42,500 nucleotides of DNA from Botryococcus braunii (GCA_002005505.1 KV908343.1:394468-436967); one strand, 5' to 3'; numbered from the stretch's first letter, positions 30,574 through 41,203 are shown. Notes: generated by a model not told the origin, from the sequence alone. Numbers and translations are program-made.

Positions 30574-33500
30574 ATGGCCAGCGTTCCTCTCTTTGACCCC
30601 ACCTGCCCTTGGAAGGCATCATGCAAGTCTCGTAAGATCACTACGGGTGCTGGGCTCCTACGTCACTTGCAGAGGTTCCACAAGCTCGGCGATGCTGGGC
30701 GGGATGACTGGGTGTCGCAACTCAGATCCCCAGCAGAGTACAGGAAGCTTGAAGCCATCTTGCGAGCTACCTCCAGCTGGTTGTGCACCACTTGCTTCAA
30801 AACCCATTCCCTGGGAGTTCTTTCGTGCGCAACCAACCCAGACACCTGCCAGCGCTTGTGGAATCTGGAGGATGGCCTGGTTCCCCCTGATGTTAACCTT
30901 CTTCCTGGCCTTCCCCGCCCTGCACCGCCGCCGCAGGATACTTCAGAGCCCCAGGGCCGCCTCCATTCGCAACCCCGAGGACGACCGCGTGCATCCGCCG
31001 CCGTTGCTGATCCTCCGCCCTCTGCTCCCCCGGCCCGTGTCCGCCGCCATCCCCTGACCCCTGCCCTTGTCCATCAAGTTTTCACCCTTGGTCACCATTC
31101 GTACCGCAGGGTCCCTAGGTCAGCATGGATACCTTGGGCTGCAGCATTGCGGTCCGCTCTCAAGGCTGTTGCGGACTCGGGCTCCGAGGCTGCCTGGGTT
31201 GAGCTGTTGATCCTTCCGATGTGCGTCCTGTCAGCTCGTCGCAGGCCTCGGGGTGAGGGAGTTGCGCAGCACGTCCGCCGTCGGGCCCGCGCATGGTTGG
31301 ATGGGGATATTGATGGCCTAATTGATGAACTCTTGGCCACCGCGCCTGCAGCCAATGCCCCACCCCGCCCATTAGACGATGCGGCGCTTGCCGCTCGCGT
31401 CTTGCGCAAGGTTGCAGATGGCCATTTATCAGCGGCTGTTCGGATGTTGGAGCCTGCCACCATCGCCCCAGCCACGCCTGACGCATGTGCTGCATTGGCA
31501 GCGCTTCATCCTCTCCGACCGCTTCCCGTTGGCGCCCCGCCTGCGCAGGCCCCTTACCGTGCCCAAGTGGAGGAAGTCTTGGCTGCCCTCAAAACCTTCC
31601 CACCTGGTACCGCTGGCGGGCGGGACGGCTTGACCCCATTACATATAAAACATGCCTTCTCTGTAGGTGGCTCAGACCTCTTATTGGACAGCCTCCTTGG
31701 CGTGGTCAATCGGGCCTTAGCTGGGGATGTTCCCCCTCCCTTGCGATCTTATTGGGCCAGCGCTCCCATCACCCCTCTCTTGAAGCCCAATGGGGGTATC
31801 CGGCCCATTGCAGTGGGGCTCACCCTGCGCCGTCTGGTTTCCAAGATAGCTGTTGCAGCCGTCTTGCCCGCTGTCAGTGAGCATTTGCAGCCACACCAAG
31901 TTGGGGTTGGAGTCCGAGGGGGTGCCGAAGGCCTCGTCCATGCCCTCAACCGCTTGGTGGCACACCAGCAAGATTCCCCCGACCTCGTCGTTGTCAGCTT
32001 GGACTTCCAAAATGCTTTCAATACGGTCGACCGCAACCGCATGCTTGGGGAAGTCGCCCTCCATTGCCCCAGCATCTGGCAGTATGTGGCGACGACGTAC
32101 GGCTGCGCGGCCCATCAGTATGTTGGGCCCCATGTCGTGGACTCCACAACAGGGGTCCAGCAAGGGGACCCCCTCTCTCCGCTGCTTTTTGCGCTCACTG
32201 TCCAGCCACTCCTCCTTGACCTTCATCGGGAGTGTCCCGACGTACACCAAGGGTGGTATCTGGATGACGGCACGTTTGTTGGTCCCGTGCCCGCAGCGCA
32301 GCAGGCAGTCCAGTTGGTTGTTGACCGGGCCCCCGCATATGGCTTGAGCCTCAACCCTCACAAGTGCTGTGTGTGGTCGCCGCGCCCGAACCCTCAGCAT
32401 TTGGATGGGTTCCCTCTGGGCTTCGTCAATGAAACTCGTGCTGGTTTGATAGTGTTGGGGGCAGCGGTCACCGTGTCAGTCGAGTACGCGGCTTCCGTAG
32501 CCCAGGCGCACGTTGATGCCGTGGCAGCCTCGCTCCAGCGTTTGCCGATTCTCCGCCACCCCCAAGCCGAGCTTCTCTTGCTTCGCAGTTGCCTTGGGAC
32601 CTGCAAGGTGGTTTTCACAGCCCGGACCATGCCGCCAGCTGCAGCTGCGCAAGCTTTGGTGACCTTTGATATGCTACAAACCCAGGTCCTCCAATCCATT
32701 GTCACAGCTGGTGGTGGTGGTTTTGGCCCTTTGCAGCAAACCTTGGCTGGCTTGCCTATTGCCCAGGGGGGTCTAGGGGTCACTAAGGCCACTTCCCTTC
32801 TGCCTTGTGCCTATCTCGCCTCCGTCACGCAGACAGCCCCCCTCCAGGACCGCCTTCTGGGGACATCCACTGCCCCTCTTGTCCCCGCTGCCCTAGCTGC
32901 CAAGGCTGACTACTGCGCCCTTGTTCCTGATTTCGATGCGGCGCTCTTCGAGGATCCGGATTTTGTCCGCAGCAAAGTGCAAGCCCGGCTGTCCAAACCC
33001 TTGTCTCACCGCGCATACCAGGAGGTTCTTGATGACCCTGCTCGCTCGGATCGCGACCGTGCTGTGCTCCAATCTCTTACACAGCCGGGAGCGTCTGATT
33101 GGCTGCTGGCTCTCCCAGTTCCCCATTTGCAGCAAACCATGCCCCCAGAGTCGTTCCGCTGCCGCCTTCAATACCAGCTCTTGATCCCCATTTTCCACCC
33201 TGGCTCCCAATGCCCGTGCTGCTTGAGGGAGTTGGATGTCTGGGGCGACCACGCGGTCCACTGCACCTCAGGGGGGGATGTTGCCATTGTCGGCCGACAT
33301 TACTCCGTTCGTAACGGCCTGGACGCTGTCCTTACCTCAGCTCGTCAGCGGGTCACCCGGGAACCCGCCTTTCCCACCCCTGTCCCTGGCCAGGAGCGCC
33401 GTCGCGCAGACCTCCGCCTCCATGCGTGGGAGGAGGGGCGTGACCTTTACATCGACATTGTTGGCTCTTCCCCACTCACAGTTGCCAACTTGCTGCACTT

Positions 33501-33780
33501 CGTGCCGGGTGGGGCCGCCGCGCGCGCTGCCCAAGACAAGCAGACCCGCTATGCTGTCTTGTTGTCGCGTCAGCAGCCGCCTGTGGCTTTCCAAGCCTTC
33601 GCTTTTGAAACATTGGGAGGGTTGCATGCTGATGCGCTGGCCTTGTTGCAGAGGCTCCAGGGGCTTTTGAACCAAGCCATCATTGCTCAAGAAGATGTGG
33701 AGGGATATTTTGTCATTCGTCGGGTCAGTTTCATCATTGCGGCGGCTGTGGGTCGCCAGCTGGCCGCTCGCCGGGTGTGA
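30574..33780 (+). CDS. Reverse transcriptase / restriction-like endonuclease polyprotein of the LINE
   Basis: A 1068-residue ORF from an ATG in an excellent context (GCCATGG); the frame is open further upstream from 30277, but that part translates the 5' monomers. An N-terminal zinc finger (CPWKASC ... HLQRFH) is near residues 12-38. The RT domain (about 31560-32400) has LLKPNGGIRPIAV, LDFQNAFNTVDR, GVQQGDPLSPLLFA and the catalytic box YLDD (32257-32268) in place of the usual F/Y-A-D-D. A C-terminal CPCC-x9-H-x3-C motif (33211-33264) is followed by RHYSVRNGL, RRRADLRL and LYIDIVGSSPL, the PD-(D/E)xK-like nuclease region. It copies its RNA into a nicked chromosomal site. No stop or frameshift is seen, so the element may be competent. 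Confidence 0.88.
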   Translation: MASVPLFDPTCPWKASCKSRKITTGAGLLRHLQRFHKLGDAGRDDWVSQLRSPAEYRKLEAILRATSSWLCTTCFKTHSLGVLSCATNPDTCQRLWNLEDGLVPPDVNLLPGLPRPAPPPQDTSEPQGRLHSQPRGRPRASAAVADPPPSAPPARVRRHPLTPALVHQVFTLGHHSYRRVPRSAWIPWAAALRSALKAVADSGSEAAWVELLILPMCVLSARRRPRGEGVAQHVRRRARAWLDGDIDGLIDELLATAPAANAPPRPLDDAALAARVLRKVADGHLSAAVRMLEPATIAPATPDACAALAALHPLRPLPVGAPPAQAPYRAQVEEVLAALKTFPPGTAGGRDGLTPLHIKHAFSVGGSDLLLDSLLGVVNRALAGDVPPPLRSYWASAPITPLLKPNGGIRPIAVGLTLRRLVSKIAVAAVLPAVSEHLQPHQVGVGVRGGAEGLVHALNRLVAHQQDSPDLVVVSLDFQNAFNTVDRNRMLGEVALHCPSIWQYVATTYGCAAHQYVGPHVVDSTTGVQQGDPLSPLLFALTVQPLLLDLHRECPDVHQGWYLDDGTFVGPVPAAQQAVQLVVDRAPAYGLSLNPHKCCVWSPRPNPQHLDGFPLGFVNETRAGLIVLGAAVTVSVEYAASVAQAHVDAVAASLQRLPILRHPQAELLLLRSCLGTCKVVFTARTMPPAAAAQALVTFDMLQTQVLQSIVTAGGGGFGPLQQTLAGLPIAQGGLGVTKATSLLPCAYLASVTQTAPLQDRLLGTSTAPLVPAALAAKADYCALVPDFDAALFEDPDFVRSKVQARLSKPLSHRAYQEVLDDPARSDRDRAVLQSLTQPGASDWLLALPVPHLQQTMPPESFRCRLQYQLLIPIFHPGSQCPCCLRELDVWGDHAVHCTSGGDVAIVGRHYSVRNGLDAVLTSARQRVTREPAFPTPVPGQERRRADLRLHAWEEGRDLYIDIVGSSPLTVANLLHFVPGGAAARAAQDKQTRYAVLLSRQQPPVAFQAFAFETLGGLHADALALLQRLQGLLNQAIIAQEDVEGYFVIRRVSFIIAAAVGRQLAARRV

Positions 33781-34104
33781 CTCATAGCTTGACACATTGG
33801 GGGTTTGGGTCCCTGAACATTGGGCTGGTCTTTTTTACTCCACTCTTGTAAAAGAGGAAGGAATTACATCAACCCAGCCCAAGGGCTGATGAGATGGAAA
33901 ACCGAACACCGACGCAGCAAGACACCGAGAGAAACCAAACACAAACCCTAAGAATCAAGGCCAAACACAAACCCAAAGTACCGAGTGGGGAGCCAAGAGC
34001 ACAAAGGAAGGGCATGAAAGCCCCAGGACACAAAGGAAGGGGCAGGAAAGCCCCAGGACACAGCCCAAGAGTGGGCAAGGGCCAGCAAAGGGCAAGACAC
34101 AAAC

Positions 34105-35772
34105 CTAAGACCGAAACTGAAAACAATCATAAATGAAGTTAACCACAGACTGAAGGTCATCTTGCCAGACGAACTGACGTAACGACCGAAAGGGGGAACG
34201 AAAAAGATGGGGGTAACGGTCCCGGATTGGCTGAAGGGCCGAACAGGAAAAGACAAGGTGGTGTTCATCACCCACCAAACCAGCCTGACACTGATCACAG
34301 AACCGGTGGGAACGGGGGATGCCCCGACGACGACCAGCATCAATAGGAAGGTTGTGAACCCCCATGCGGAATCGATGGAAAACCCTCAACTTGGAAACAC
34401 TCATACGTAACCACAAAAGCCTAGAGAGAGTGGCGCGGGACGGAGTATTAAACCACCTAGAGTATGTGCAAAGCTGAGCCCGCTCAGACGGGCAGAGACG
34501 AGGAGAGACATGCAAGCCCTCCCAGGGTTGGCGGCCATGCCGACGCAAGAGGTCCCGAAGGGACGGCATATCAATCGGATGAGGGGCTTGACAATCTATC
34601 TGATAAGGATAGCCAACCTTAATAAGGGCCTTCATGAAATACCCTGCCCAAGTGGGAGTACGGGTAGTGACGCCATAAAAGCACGAGTCGCGAAGAATCA
34701 AGGCATAAAGATGATCATGAGGCAAAGACACCAACGAGTTCCAAAAGGTGGCCATACGCTTCAGCCAGTGATGAGCGAGGGGTTGAAGCCCCAACTCAGC
34801 TAACAAAATCGGAGTGGCCACCGAGGGGCGCACCCCTAACAACATCTTCAACATGACCAAGTAACTAGACTCTAAGAGCTGAACAGAAGGGGCCGCAGCC
34901 GGTGAACGAAAAGAACGCCATCCCCAAATCTCACATGCATATGACGCCGTGGGCACAACACACATGAGAATCAACTTAAGAAGAAGACCTATAGAGGCCG
35001 CGCACTGCAGGTTACCATACTTACGCATAAGGGAGCTCCACGTGGCCCACATTTTACCATTCAGCAGGCCAAAGGTGCCCCCCACACCCCCAACCGAGGA
35101 TAAAATAACACCCAAGTATTTCTTAGTATATACGACGGGAAGCGTGACCCCGTCACAAACCCACTGAAAGGAAGGGGGCGACTCGGGCGACGATGGAAAG
35201 ACCATGACATCGGTCTTAATGGGATTAATACGCATATACGAAAAGCCACACCAATGAACAACGGCGTCAATGAGCTGTTGCAAGCCCTCTGCCGTTTCAG
35301 CAAGAAGTATCAAATCATCAGCGTACATTTGAGCCGGGACATGAGTCCCATCTCGAGTTTGGGGACCAACCCCAGGACAAGTAGCCCGAATCTGCCTAAG
35401 GAGCCCATCAGCATAAACCGTGAATAACGTGGGACTAATCGGAGACCCCTGGGTAACCCCAGCACCCGAAGCGTGGAAAGATCCAGCCATGCCCCCAGCA
35501 ACAACCGTAAACCGAACACCATCATACGTGGACCGTACCGCGCGGATAAAACCTTCAGCCACCCCGAGGCGCCTGAGGGCCTCCCATAAGTAATGCCGAG
35601 GAACACGATCATAGGCTTTAGATAGATCTAAGAAACAGCAATACAACGGGGCAGTGGGCGTAGCTAAGTCAACAAAATGCTGTAGAGTAAACAACGCATG
35701 TAACGTCGAGAACCCAGGGCGGAAACCACATTGCTCAGGACAGCGAAAGCGATTTTCTTCTAAATACCGCAC
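34105..35772 (-). pseudogene. APE-LINE ORF2, RT and C-terminal part (after frameshift)
   Basis: This frame continues the RT: CGFRPGFSTLHALFTLQ, CCFLDLSKAYDRVPRHYLW, GVTQGSPISPTLFTVYADGL and the catalytic box MYADDLILL. It then runs to a C-terminal zinc knuckle, CDQCQAGLVGDEHHLVFSC. It has no own start and is in a different frame from the endonuclease part. The GGGG (CCCC on the sense strand) at 35778-35781 is the probable site of a one-base loss. Confidence 0.85.
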
Positions 35773-37514
35773 GAGTCGGGGTTCAACAATGAGGCATAGA
35801 GGCGAACTAAGGGGTCTTGCACAGCAATGGGGCGATAATTCGTGGTATCAAGCACAGACCGGGAGGAGTCTTTCAGGACCGGGGTGACTGTGAGGATGTC
35901 ATGGTCAGGGGGCAGACACCCCGCGCCTAACATAGCATTCAAAATTGCAGTGAGGGATGGGGCCAATAAGTGAGGGGGAGCCACCACCTCCGGGGTCCTA
36001 CACTGTTGCGCAAACCGAAGGAACTCAGAGGGGAACCCACCAAGCCCTGCTGCTCTACCGGGTTTCAATGCCGACAAAGCAACTTCCACCTCTACGGGAG
36101 TGAAAGGCCTGTGAAGATCACTAAGGACCTGCACAACCTGGTGTGGAAAAGCCACCTCTGAGAGGGGTGCATGAGCCACCACCGAAGAGCCCTGGAGGCC
36201 TGCGGCAAAGGATTCCCATGCAGAGGGATGACACAGAGGACCTGGGAGCGGGGGTGGGGAGCCATTGAGCAGGCGCCAAAACCGGCGGGGCTCCGTATGG
36301 AACATTGCAATAACGTCTTGAAGCTGAGTCAGGAGCCAAGACCGCTTTTGAGATCTCACGAAGGAATGGTACCGGCGTTCCAAGAGAACCACTGGGGGAG
36401 CCCGCCATCCTAGCTGCCTACCCAACCTCTTCCACTCCCGTTTTAACGCAAAACACTGGTGAGTGAAGAAAGGCTTCCACGGCGGCCGAGAAGGGGGACT
36501 TTCCCGCCGCGACACCTTCATATGCGCATGTGTAGCTGACCGAGAAATGACAGCCATAAGAAGAGAAGATGCCTCAGGGAGATCACCCGATTGAGCAAGT
36601 TCTGCGCATGTACGTAATGAGGGCTCCTCCCCTTCTAAGGCATGCACATAGGCACGACGGTGGGTCCCTTTCCATGTGACACGAGAGACCTTATGGAGTG
36701 GGAGAGGAGTCGATGAACAATGCAAGACTGGAATCTGAAGAAGAACATGGAGAGAATAATGATCAGAACCTCGTAAGTCAGCTTGCACCCGAATACTCGT
36801 GACATGAGGAAGAAGGGGCGCTGAGACTAAGACATGATCAGGACGGGTGCCTCCCCGAGGAGTGGGAAAAGAAGGGGGCTCATGGAGATCCCCATCGACC
36901 CGCCCCGTGCAGAGAACCAACCCTGTTGTCGCAGACAAATCCACTAAACGACGGCCATGTGGATTTTGGCCAACCGGCACTGGGACAATTGAAGAAGACG
37001 ACGTGGATGCAAAAGAAACTCGAGCATTGAAATCACCCGCCAACACCACTGAACCATCGAGCAAAGCCTCCTGAATGCGACCCTCAAGCTCAGCCATCCG
37101 ATGAGGCATGGGAACCTCTTGGAGACGGGGAGAGCCCTCGGGGGGAACATACACCCCTCCCACATACAGAGGTGGGGAATGGGCACCCATGGAAGTCACT
37201 TTAACCCACAATGAAGAAGAGGTGGAACCCCACAATTGCGCACTATACCCACTGTGATCCCGCACAGCAATCAGCATACCAAGACCCCTCTTGTGGGGGA
37301 GGGGAAGTGGAGAAAAGGAAGGAGAAGATAAGGATAGAAACACCCGATAACCCCTAAACAAAGCTGGGTCATACGCATGGGAGAGTGTTTCCTGCAGAAG
37401 AATCACATCATGTTCCCGAAAATAAGAAAAATAATCATGGAGAGCAACCTTCGAGTCGGTTAGGCCATTCACGTTCCACACTAAAATGGATAGCCCAATG
37501 TGGCCCTGACACCC
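35760..37514 (-). pseudogene. APE-LINE ORF2, endonuclease and first RT motifs
   Basis: The apurinic-type endonuclease (EEP) domain starts with WNVNGL and has LLQET, GGVYVPPEG, LAGDFNAR and RPDHVLVSAPL ... GSDHYSL. The beginning of the RT follows (LKPGRAAGLGGFPSEFLRF, LTVTPVLKDSS, NYRPIAV). The frame then stops just before RT motif 2a. There is no ATG before WNVNGL; the frame opens immediately after ORF1's UAG and is the same frame as ORF1. Confidence 0.85.
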
Positions 37515-38426
37515 CTAGGCATGATCACCGGGAGGAGTAGGGCCGGACGCCGAGGTGGGCCCCGGAGAAGCCACCCCCTCACCAAGGCCACCAAGGGGGG
37601 GTGAGGACCCTGAAATGCCTCCAGCCTGACCCAAAACAACCCCCCCACCCAATCCAGAGTGGGAGAGAGGAACAAGGGTAGGTGCCCCACCCTCCTTGAC
37701 CTTGAAGAGGCGGTCACCCCTCCAGAAGACGCACCACCCAGCATTCCTCAAAGCTATGGCTTCAGCAGTGCTCTCCTTGCGTGTTGCACGCTGGGCGGGG
37801 GTTAAATCATCATCCATAGTGATTCCATTAAGCCGTAGCTGCTTGGCATGTTTAAACGCCGCGTGTTTCTGCTCCACGGTTGCGAACTTGATGAGGATGG
37901 GACGAGGTCTTTGGGCCTGCGGGTTCGGTCGCCCCAAACGATGGCACTCAATAATGCCATTATTTTCTGAGGTCACACCACCAGAAATGAGGGACTTAAC
38001 TTCGGTCGACGAGTCCCGTGGGACTTCGTTGACATTATATAGAATGGCATTGGGAGCTTTCCATTGGCGCTCCAGGCCCTCCTGTCGCGACAAAAGCCGG
38101 TTGATTTCATTGGAGTGAAGCTCTTGAAGGGCTCTAATAGTCTCTTGAGCCTGGCGGAGCTCTGCAGTTGCACGGTGACTGTCGGCAATGGACAATGTGA
38201 TCTGGTCCAATCTGTCACTGACCTGCTTGAACTGCGCCGTGAGATTCGGAACAAGCTGTTCTACTACTTTTGTTACTACCTCAGTAATTATGGTGGGCAG
38301 AATGTTCTTCAGGGCCTCCTGGATCGGGCCTGACAGAGCACCATCAACGGCGATGGCGGCATCACCAGGGGGAGGTGTAGTCGAACGAACACGCTTCTCC
38401 CCTAAAAGTGTAAACATAGACGTCAT
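37515..38426 (-). CDS. APE-LINE ORF1 protein (RNA-binding type)
   Basis: 303 residues. A Val/Leu-rich N-terminal half with heptad character (QFKQVSDRLDQITLSIADSH, LRQAQETIRALQELHSNEIN) predicts a coiled coil. A central domain with NAILYNVNE, HRLGRPNPQAQRPRPILIKF and AAFKHAKQLR resembles the RNA-binding fold of LINE ORF1 proteins. The tail is Gly/Pro-rich. It ends in UAG, with ORF2 continuing in the same frame. Confidence 0.75.
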   Translation of the reverse strand: MTSMFTLLGEKRVRSTTPPPGDAAIAVDGALSGPIQEALKNILPTIITEVVTKVVEQLVPNLTAQFKQVSDRLDQITLSIADSHRATAELRQAQETIRALQELHSNEINRLLSRQEGLERQWKAPNAILYNVNEVPRDSSTEVKSLISGGVTSENNGIIECHRLGRPNPQAQRPRPILIKFATVEQKHAAFKHAKQLRLNGITMDDDLTPAQRATRKESTAEAIALRNAGWCVFWRGDRLFKVKEGGAPTLVPLSHSGLGGGVVLGQAGGISGSSPPLGGLGEGVASPGPTSASGPTPPGDHA

Positions 38427-38814
38427 TGTAGAAAGGACTCAACGAGCCTTCCTTTTTTACGGAGACTGTAGAAGTGGCGCGTTTAAGTGATCTGCGATCA
38501 GCCATCAAAATTAGATTGGACCCGATCCATGGATCCGATGAGGGTGTTTTTCAGAAAATCCGGCCTCCCTCGGTGTGGCGCTCAGCGGAATTCGGAAGCA
38601 TTCCATGGCCTGGATCAGGCACGTGCAGACTTAAGCCGGATGCCGTGACTTGGCCCATGTACAGTACATGTTTTACTGCTGTGGGCTGTGGGTCGGAGGC
38701 ACCCGGCTCCGCACGGACCTGGTATCTACCTGGTTCGCTCCCTATTTCCTTCCTTCCTTCCTCCCTTCCCTGCGTTACGCTTTGATAGAACCTCACAGAT
38801 CACAGATAAGAGCC

Positions 38815-39082
38815 GCTCCTCGCCTCACCTCTTGCGCCCATGGCCGCCAATCGTGGGAGGGGTTGCATGTTTGTCCTCGCTTAGGCCCGCATGATCGGGC
38901 TCAGCTTCTGCACGTACTCTAGCTAGGTGGCTGAGCAGTCCGTCTCGTTTTGCTCTATCTCGGCTTTTGTGACTGCAGATGAGTGTCTCCAAGTTGAGAG
39001 TTTTCCTTTGCTTTCCTATGGGGTTCACAAACTTCCTATTGATGTTGGTCGTCGTCGTGTCGTCCCCCGTTCCCAAGTGGAC
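38815..39082 (+). mobile_element. Fragment of APE-type LINE ORF2 C-terminus
   Basis: Frames spell RQSWEGLHVCPRLGPHDRAQ and then YGVHKLPIDVGRRRVVPRS. These correspond to RQPWEGLHVSPRLCPSERAQ and GVHNLPIDAGRRRGIPRS of the damaged LINE. Frameshifts and an internal gap mark it as a decayed fragment. It stops where the zinc knuckle would begin. Confidence 0.82.
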
Positions 39083-39089
39083 TTCCTGC

Positions 39090-39795
39090 CACATCCCCGG
39101 GGGCCCCCCTGAGGTGCAGTAAACAGCATGGTCGCCCCAGACATCCAATTCGTTCAAGCAAGACGGGCATTTGGATGCATGCTGCAAGATGGGGATCAAG
39201 AGCTGGTATAAAAGGCGGCAGCGGAACAGCTCCGGGGCCATTGTTTGCTACAAATGGGGAACTGGGAGAGCCAGCAATCAGTCAGACGCTCCCGGCTGTG
39301 TGAGAGATTTCGTGCACAGCATGGTTGCGATCCGAGCAAGCCGGGTAAAAAAACCTCCCGGTTGGTTGCGCGCTGATACAAGGTTTTCGACAGCCGTGCT
39401 TGCTCTTTGCTGCGGACAAAATCCGGATCTTGAAAGAGCGCTGCATCTAAATCTGGGACAAGGAAAGAGCGCAGTAGTCAGCCGTGGCAGATAAGGGCAC
39501 ATGTCGGGCAGTGGACATGTGGGGCAGTGGATGTACCGAGAAGACGGTCCTAAACGGGGTCTGTCTGCGTGACGGAAGCAAGGTAGGCACAGGGCAGAAG
39601 GGAAGTGGCCTAAGTGGTCCCCAGACCCCCTTGGGAAAGAAACAACCCAGCCAGAGATTCCTACAAAGGGCCCAAACCACTGCCACCAGCTGTGACAATG
39701 GATTGGAGGACCCTGGCTGGAGCATATCGAAGGTCACCAATTTGCTAAGCTTGCTCAGCTGCAGCGGGCGGCATGGTCCGAGCTGTAAAAACTAC
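39090..39795 (-). mobile_element. Fragment of RLE-type LINE ORF
   Basis: On the minus strand it matches the intact RLE LINE from about 32630 to 33280: VTFDMLQ, SQLVAVV, LFRCRLLYQLLIPIL, CPSCLNELDVWGDHAVYC. There are frameshifts and an internal loss, and it stops at C-T-S-G-G, before the nuclease motif. It joins the APE fragment at CCCCGGGGGCCCCCCTG. Confidence 0.85.
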
Positions 39796-39948
39796 GTACG
39801 TATACCTTGCATAAAGCAGCTGCTGAGCCCTCAATCACCACAAGTGTTACGGAATGATCCCGGAAGCCCGCAATACGATCGTTTTCGCGAAAACTGAAAG
39901 GTTGTGTAAGAGTAACGTAATTTATGCATTGAGGTACCCACATATATG

Positions 39949-39984
39949 CATATGTATATACTGTATATACAGTATATACATATG
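39949..39984. repeat. Perfect 36-bp AT-rich palindrome
   Basis: CATATGTATATACTGTAT followed directly by its exact complement, with no loop. It is able to extrude as a cruciform. Confidence 0.95.
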
Positions 39985-40691
39985 TACATATACAAATACA
40001 TATGTATAATATATTATACATAAATGTTCAGGCGAATAACGTTGGTCATAACACCGAGCTGCAGTCATGACTGATGAGCAGCAAGTTAACAAGGTTCCCC
40101 ATGCTACGTGGCCACCCAAGGCGCCATGGCGTACCCATGGGACAATCCTTGGTCACGTGTGCAAAACAATGACTTCAGACTTCGAGCCACTCCTATGCCC
40201 AAGGCACACACATTGCTCTAGTCAAGTCTCGCTACCTTCACGGGCAGCTCTCGGTTCCAAAACCATTATTCTAAGTTATTTGGAAATCGAACCTCTTTGA
40301 AGCCGGTCACGACGGAACAGTACTGCCAACCACGATTACAGTCCTCTTGTCGCGCGATAGACTTTGTAAGGTGCCTTAACTGGCAACTGCACATTCAGGT
40401 ATCGCATGTCTATTACATGTCCATGGCCATGGCCATGATCAAGCACTCATGAGCGATGAGCAGTTATGGGGTTATATAATGTATGTTCTCAAGCCCCGGC
40501 ATAACAAGTGACACAGCCAGCGAGCTTATCAAGTAAGTACACAAACCACTGCACACAGTCCGTTGCGGATGCATCGCCAATATGGGCGAGCCTCTGAACT
40601 CAATGACAATACTGCAACTGTCCAACTTTAAGAAGCAATAATACTGCACCTTGCCAGCGCTGCTAGCACATGACTCTTGCAAGCAGTGCGC

Positions 40692-40757
40692 ACATGAGTC
40701 TATACATTTGCAAATTGTGGCACGAGTGCCACAATTTGCAAATGTATAGACTCATGT
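40692..40757. repeat. Perfect 32-bp inverted repeat, 2-nt loop
   Basis: Arms 40692-40723 and 40726-40757 are exactly complementary around GA. The right arm's end (AGACTCATGTTCAG) is repeated as AGACTCCTGTTCAG just downstream. Confidence 0.95.
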
Positions 40758-41165
40758 TCAGAATGCATAGACTCCTGTTCAGCGCTGGGCTAGCCCAAAA
40801 GACTCTGTGCATATACTCATCATCAGCCCATTACGTAATCAATACATGATTGTGGCTCTTTATATAAAGAGGTACGTACCGGCCTGGCCCATGCTTGGAC
40901 CCAAAGCTAGTGGGTGCATCCAGAGGGTGGAGCGTATATACGTACACATAGCATGCATGTACAGTACGTACACCATTAGTAAACCCTACTTAGCTACTAC
41001 CGTATACTAGAACTACTCAGATGCAAAGGCCACCAGTTTGTCCCATAAGGTCCCATACGCATCGAGGGCATGAGTCCCATCGAGGGCATGTGCATCCCTT
41101 CACTCACACTCCCTGGCCCTCAGCCACATTAATGAATATTCAACTTTGAAAATGAAATGCGGAAA

Positions 41166-41169
41166 AAAG

Positions 41170-41201
<32 letters not shown>
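41166..41201. repeat. Poly(A) run
   Basis: About 35 A, preceded by CGGAAAAAAG. It could be the tail of a retroposed sequence, but no recognisable source gene lies before it. Confidence 0.9.

Positions 41202-41203
<2 letters not shown>

Larger units (their letters stand above)
30061..33897 (+). mobile_element. RLE-type non-LTR retrotransposon, apparently full length
   Basis: The 5' part has (GGAA)n at 30061-30083 and three tandem monomers of about 150 bp. One uninterrupted ORF ends at 33780, followed by a short 3' tail with CTTGTAAAAGAGG. The 3' border is unclear because the tail abuts the APE-type LINE on the other strand. The domain order (N-terminal zinc finger, RT, C-terminal CCHC plus nuclease) fits the R2-like group with restriction-like endonuclease. 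Confidence 0.8.
33803..38770 (-). mobile_element. APE-type non-LTR retrotransposon, damaged
   Basis: Minus-strand element with ORF1 (38426-37515), an endonuclease-RT ORF2 split by a frameshift, and a 3' UTR running into the junction with the RLE LINE. The 5' end is probably near 38740-38770, where the sense strand has GGAAGGAAGGAAGG. The 3' end lies between 33898 and 33803, because a segment of about 95 bp could belong to either element. Confidence 0.75.

Noticed and set aside
31092..33795. Several long ORFs on both strands over the RLE LINE
   Set aside because: They are shadows of the GC-rich 1068-residue ORF and carry no domain.
41166..41201. Processed pseudogene ending in poly(A)
   Set aside because: No coding or RNA-gene similarity is visible before the A run and no target duplication is evident.
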